From the NCBI GenBank assembly GCA_002007465.1, contig LNAC01000008.1:10027367-10091366 (forward strand): DNA of 64,000 nucleotides, written 5' to 3'. The notes beneath the pieces were generated by a model that worked only from the letters and a program-made list of their open reading frames with translations, ran no database searches and had not been told where the DNA came from. The translations under genes and the position numbers were made by a program. Source of the DNA: Ailurus styani (Eukaryota > Chordata > Mammalia > Carnivora > Ailuridae). How positions within the stretch are numbered: the first letter of the stretch is position 1; the number at the start of each line of letters is the position of its first letter. Shown here piece after piece: positions 59,970 to 64,000 of this stretch.

Positions 59970-62900
59970 CTAACAGTACCCAGGGGCAAAGGGTGGTGGT
60001 GGGCGGTACTCCTCGGGGAGCCAGTCCTTCTGGGATTCTGCCAAGTCCTTTGTCTCTGGTCTGGACACTTTGGAGGACAGGGCCCTCGCTACCACTTGGT
60101 GCCAGCCCTTGACCCTTGGGGTCCCCTCGCTCCAGCTGGCCAATCTTGAGACCTTCCTGGAGGGGTCAGCTCTGTCTCTCTGATCCTGGGGCCACGAGGG
60201 GCTTGCAAGGGATGTGGCCACAGAGCGGTCTGTGTCGACATTCTTTTCCCAGGGTGCGTCACCTGGCCTGGTCCCCGAGCTGTGTGTCACTACCGGTGGC
60301 CCAGCACTCCAGAGCGATGACAAGTTTGTAGATGGCAGGTGGGATGTCAGCTGCTGCTGGACCCTCTTGCCCGTCTGGGGGAATATCCTGAGGTTCCTCC
60401 AGAGTTTCCTGCAGGCCTTCTCAAGAGGAGCTTTCGGGGGGCAGGAGGAAGTGGCTTCCTCCGTGGAAACTCTGTCCATCTCTGCGGGTGGCTCCCTTCC
60501 CTTTGGCCATTGAAGCAGGACCGGCCTCGCTGAGGGCTGAAACCAAGAGCAGGTGAGACCTGGGGCCACCCTGCCCACTAGAGCTCTGAATCTGCCCTGG
60601 AGGTTGGGACATGGGTCCCACTCACACATCTGGGGGGTGAGAAGGACCCCAGGTGAGCCCCCAAACCTGATCCCATGCCCCCTTCCCATCCCCATGAACA
60701 GCTTCACTATTTCCCCCAGAGACTGGCAAACTCTTTTCGTAAAGGGCCAGAGAGCAAATATTTTCAGGTTTATTGGTCACGCAGTCTCTGTTCTGGGGCA
60801 ACAGAGATCATACGTCAATGAGTGAGTGGGCCTGCATTCCAGCAAAACTTGATGGATGTGGAAATCCCACTTTCATCTGATTTTCACAGCTCATGAAATA
60901 TTACTTTTATTTTTATTTTCAACGACTCAAAAACGTGAACGCCATGCTTAGATCGTGGGCCACACAGGAATAGGCCAGCTGTGGTCCTCGGGCCCTGATC
61001 TACTTGGTCGCTCTGGTGACATGTGTGGCAGATGCTGACAATGCCCCATCCATCTACCTTTGCCCTGAGCACTCAGTGCCCCCAGTTCCACTCGCAAAGG
61101 CCAGCAGCGGGGACTCTGCCAGGGGTCCTTCTTTGCCCCCATGGCAGGCCAGGAGTGCAGAGAATTAAAATCTTCCAGGAACGGCACTTGACCAAGGACC
61201 AATGGAAGATGGCGGATCAATACCCAATTCCTCACCCCTAAGGCGGGATAACCAGAGTGCATGTCCCAGAGTCCCAGCCTTTCCAAGGGAGACCAGACCC
61301 TGGCTGCACGCAGGGGAACCTGCTCCCTAACACGCCCTCCATGGGCCGCCCTCTCCCTTCCCACTTCCCCGCTCCCCTAGTGGCACATCTTGGGATCACC
61401 TGCCAAATAATGGGGGGCCCAGGAACTCAAACCATGACAGCGGCTTGCTTCCCCTCACTCCCCACCTCCAAGCCATCAGCAGACTCCCTTCTAAAATGTC
61501 TCAAATATCCTCCTCTTGCTCCACCCCAGGGATCCTTTCCTGGCCCCTCCCAGTCCCTGCCTTGGACAGTCCCTGCCTCCTTCCTGCCACCTCCGCCACT
61601 GCCATCAGGCAGCCCCTCCGGTAGCTGGCAGCCACAGGCTCTCTCACGGCAACTCCCCCTACACAACTGGACGAGAATGCCAGCTCCTCACCCTGGCCCC
61701 AGGGCCCTGTCTGATCGGCTCCTGCTCACCCTGGCCCCTTGCCTCCCGGCGACCTCTCTTTCACTCACCCCACTCCATCCACACATTGGCTTTTGTTGTT
61801 CTTTTGATTTCCAAACACACTGAGCCTCAGGACCTTTGCACGTGCCCTTTTCTCTGCCTCAAACACCCTCCCTGCATCTCTGTGTGTGACTGACTCTTCC
61901 TTATCCTATGTGTCCCAGGTCTATGCCACCTCCCCCAGGAGGTCTTCCCTGACTCTTCCCTTCACCGCTTAGCCCCACGCCCACTGATGTTCATCCTACC
62001 AGCCTGTTTCATTTCCACTATTGTCAGAACTTCCCTGCCATGTGGGGGCATGGAGGACACCACTCTCTATCACAGTCTGATAGGGGAGGCAGACAGGAAA
62101 CATGAAAACCTACAAATAAACTTCTAACCCACAAAAAGACTAAATTGTGGATACTTCCCAGAGCTCACAGTCTGATAGGGGAGGCAGACAGGAAACATGA
62201 AAACACACAAATTTTTAACCCACGAAAAGACTTTTTAAATTGCGAGGAGTGCTCTGCAGTGAATAAACAGGGTGAGGTGGTGGAGAATGCAGAGGGGACT
62301 ACTTTTAGTCTGGAGTCTGGGAGGGAGACACTTGAAGAATTGAAGAAAGAAGCCAGGCATAGGAAATCTGGGGGCAGAGCACACAGAACATGTGCAAAGG
62401 CCCTGAGGTGGGTGGCACCGACATGTGTAAAGGTCCTGGGGTGGGACCAGCCCATGCAAAGGTCCTGAGGCTAGCTTGAGGCATCTGAACAACAGAAAGG
62501 ATAGCAGAGGGGCTGGAGCTGGACTGGTGCTGGGCACAAGGAGTAGCTGAGGTCACAGTTGGGATTTTCACTGCAGTGTCTTGAAAAATCACGGAAAGTT
62601 TTATACTTGGATCTATAGGGTCTAATTTTCACTCTAGAAAGTCTCTGGCAGCTGTTGGCCACCTCTGCCCCTGTCCCGCCCCTGTGTTGGAGATGCCAGC
62701 TTTCTGTCACATACCTCCTCAGGTGCAGCCCTGGGATAGGAGGAGGGATTCTGATGTTCTCTGGGGACATGGGTGGGGCTGGCGACTTCCTCAGTCAGTG
62801 CATTGGAGTAAAGGAAGAGATCCTCATAATCCAAGTTCACTGGATCCTTCTGTAGGGCAGAAGGAACCTACAGCTCAGCCCTGAGGAGGGAGATGGGGTG

Positions 62901-63502
62901 GTCTCGGGCCACCCCATCCCACCCGGTAACTGCTCACCCAGGGTCCCAGACAAACCCTAGAAGGTGGCGCTCAGGAGCTGCCTTGCCCATGAACCTTGTA
63001 TGGAAGCATGCCCCTCCCGCAGTAGCTTCTGAGGGTAGGAGCAACCCCCTCCACCTCCCTCCCCTGCCCCTGCAATGGGCCCTTATAAGGAGATATGCTA
63101 TTCCTATAGATCCGCCAAGGTTATACCCCTACTAAGGAACCCTTGTAACAAAGTAGCCTGGGGGGCAGGGGTGAGGCAGGGAAGGAGGATCAGGAGGGGT
63201 GGGGCCGTGGGAGGGCAGGGCAGAGAGGGACAGAATCACAGGAGGCTGAATGCGGACTGTGGGAACAAAATGAGTCTGGGGTCTTGGCCCCTGCGAGGGC
63301 GGGTACAGCCCCCCACCCCGGAGTTCCAACCCTCACCTGCCCACAGGGCTGGGTCAGCAGGTCCTTGTGTGGCCACACAGGCTGCTGCTGGTGGAAGGCG
63401 ACCAGGGCATCCAGCGAGGCATGGGCCTTCTTTTCCCCAGGGATCACGAAGCTCCCATCATCCAGCAACTTCACCATGAAGTGGCGGCAGCAGCTCTGGG
63501 CT
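59970..63502 (-). CDS. HSH2D: Hematopoietic SH2 domain-containing protein, last three coding exons (5' part outside the window)
   Basis: This cytosolic adaptor of lymphoid cells modulates T-cell activation and B-cell survival signalling (family knowledge). Coding exons, minus strand: 63337-63502, 62715-62849, 59970-60536. The first begins mid-codon (one base, then Ala-Gln-Ser-Cys-Cys) and carries the C-terminal half of the SH2 domain with HFMVKLLDDGSFVIPGE. The second encodes the NLDYEDLFLYSN segment, with a Tyr that could be phosphorylated. The third encodes a Ser- and Pro-rich tail ending PPPPFAPGYC. Junctions are GT-AG and the phase is kept. These give 288 codons; human HSH2D has 352 residues, so roughly 70 N-terminal residues, including the phosphotyrosine-binding Arg, lie to the right of 64000. 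The tail differs from human much more than AP1M1 does. Confidence 0.95.
60712..61010 (+). mobile_element. hAT-Charlie (MER1-type) DNA transposon fossil
   Basis: It starts GACTGGCAAACTCTTTTCG, then AAAGGGCCAGAGAGCAAAT, and runs to GGCCCTGATCTAC. It is the same element type as at 57290, in the opposite orientation, and lies in the last HSH2D intron. Confidence 0.75.
61820..62035 (+). repeat. L2-like remnant in the last HSH2D intron
   Basis: GAGCCTCAGGACCTTTGCAC followed by CCAGGAGGTCTTCCCTGAC is L2 3' region wording. Confidence 0.7.
62070..62260 (+). repeat. Two-copy tandem duplication, period 95 bases
   Basis: A 40-base block starting TCACAGTCTGATAGGGGAGG occurs without change at 62070-62109 and 62165-62204. 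Diverged matching text follows each copy. It lies in the last HSH2D intron within an old repeat of unassigned family. Confidence 0.9.
62389..62485 (+). repeat. Three-copy imperfect tandem, period 31-33 bases
   Basis: CATGTGCAAAGGCCCTGAGG at 62389, a variant at 62422 and a shorter variant at 62453 repeat the same motif. It is in the same ancient repeat as the 95-base duplication. Confidence 0.85.
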
Positions 63503-64000
63503 CTGTGGCGACACTGCTGGGGCTAGGAAATCCTATTCCTCCTCCTTCCATCCCCATCTCCCTGCCCTTGAACTTGTGGTGTCGAGGCTGCAGCCCTACT
63601 GTTCAGGCTCCCAGGAGCCTTCTGTGTATTCTAGCCATGTGACACTGGTAGGCCACTAACCACACCGTGCCTCAGTTTCCCCATCTATAACACGGGGCTA
63701 CTAAGGCTGACCTCGGGATTTCTCATGAAAATGGAATAAGCTACCGCAGATAGAAGCTTAGCTCGGTGCCTGGCTGGAGTCAAACGATCAGCAGAAGTGA
63801 TGACAGTGAAAATGTGGGTCAGGCCCCAGGCTAAGTCTGTGCACCTGGCACACAGCAGGACCTCAATAAACGCCCTGTTAACAAATGGATGCATTTATTA
63901 ATGGCCCACTATGTGCTTACTATATTTCATTTAATTTTCACAACAAGAGTCTGAATGAATTTTAGCATTCCTGTTTTAGAGATGAGGACTTTGGGGGAGG
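63503..64000 (-). other. HSH2D: HSH2D intron, MIR elements
   Basis: A plus-strand MIR spans about 63630-63890 (GTGCCTCAGTTTCCCCATC; ends with AATAAACGCCC). A second MIR-like piece on the other strand follows. The next HSH2D exon is not in the window. Confidence 0.65.

Noticed and set aside
60537..60707. N-terminal extension of the HSH2D last-exon frame
   Set aside because: The frame continues past the AG acceptor at 60538-60537, but alignment to the known protein places the exon start at 60536.
63190..63336. Continuation of the HSH2D SH2 frame past 63337
   Set aside because: It reads through a clear GTGAGG donor. The next exon at 62849 restores the known protein order.
1..64000. CRISPR arrays, operons, phage or viral insertions
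   Set aside because: None were seen. The window is a mammalian nuclear region with split genes, and I recognised no viral gene frames.

Overview
This is a nuclear genome window from a carnivoran mammal, most likely a mustelid (ferret, mink or marten group). The genes have many GT-AG introns and CpG-rich promoters. The interspersed repeats are carnivore tRNA-derived Can-SINEs, and the youngest copies carry the head and TC-rich tail I associate with mustelids rather than dogs or cats. The species call is an inference from SINE type.

Layout, left to right. 1-5080: a LINE-1 on the minus strand with a near-complete 5' end, decayed ORFs and its 3' end cut off by the window. 5080-8290: gene-free DNA made of a Can-SINE, older L1 pieces and a MER20-like element. 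8290-35400: AP1M1 (mu1A subunit of the AP-1 clathrin adaptor), minus strand, 12 coding exons and a complete 423-residue product. 37240-42780: FAM32A (spliceosome factor), minus strand, 4 coding exons, 112 residues. 42830-51640: a gene-free, repeat-dense interval of L1 3' ends and Can-SINEs. 52716-58355: CIB3 (EF-hand calcium- and integrin-binding protein), plus strand, 6 coding exons, 187 residues. 59879-63502: the last three coding exons of HSH2D (haematopoietic SH2 adaptor), minus strand; its N-terminal exons lie beyond the right edge.

Gene order and relative strands match, inverted, the human 19p13.11 series HSH2D-CIB3-FAM32A-AP1M1, so this is ordinary conserved synteny. The four genes do unrelated jobs (vesicle sorting, splicing, hair-cell mechanotransduction, lymphocyte signalling) and share neither operon nor pathway. 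All four reading frames were rebuilt exon by exon with consensus splice sites and closed phases.

I found no undescribed gene system. The most interesting non-coding signal is a run of four RFX-type X-box motifs, each followed by a G-rich or GC-box segment, at the start of AP1M1 intron 1. Other points of interest are nested and young retrotransposon insertions with target-site duplications, and several small tandem duplications.
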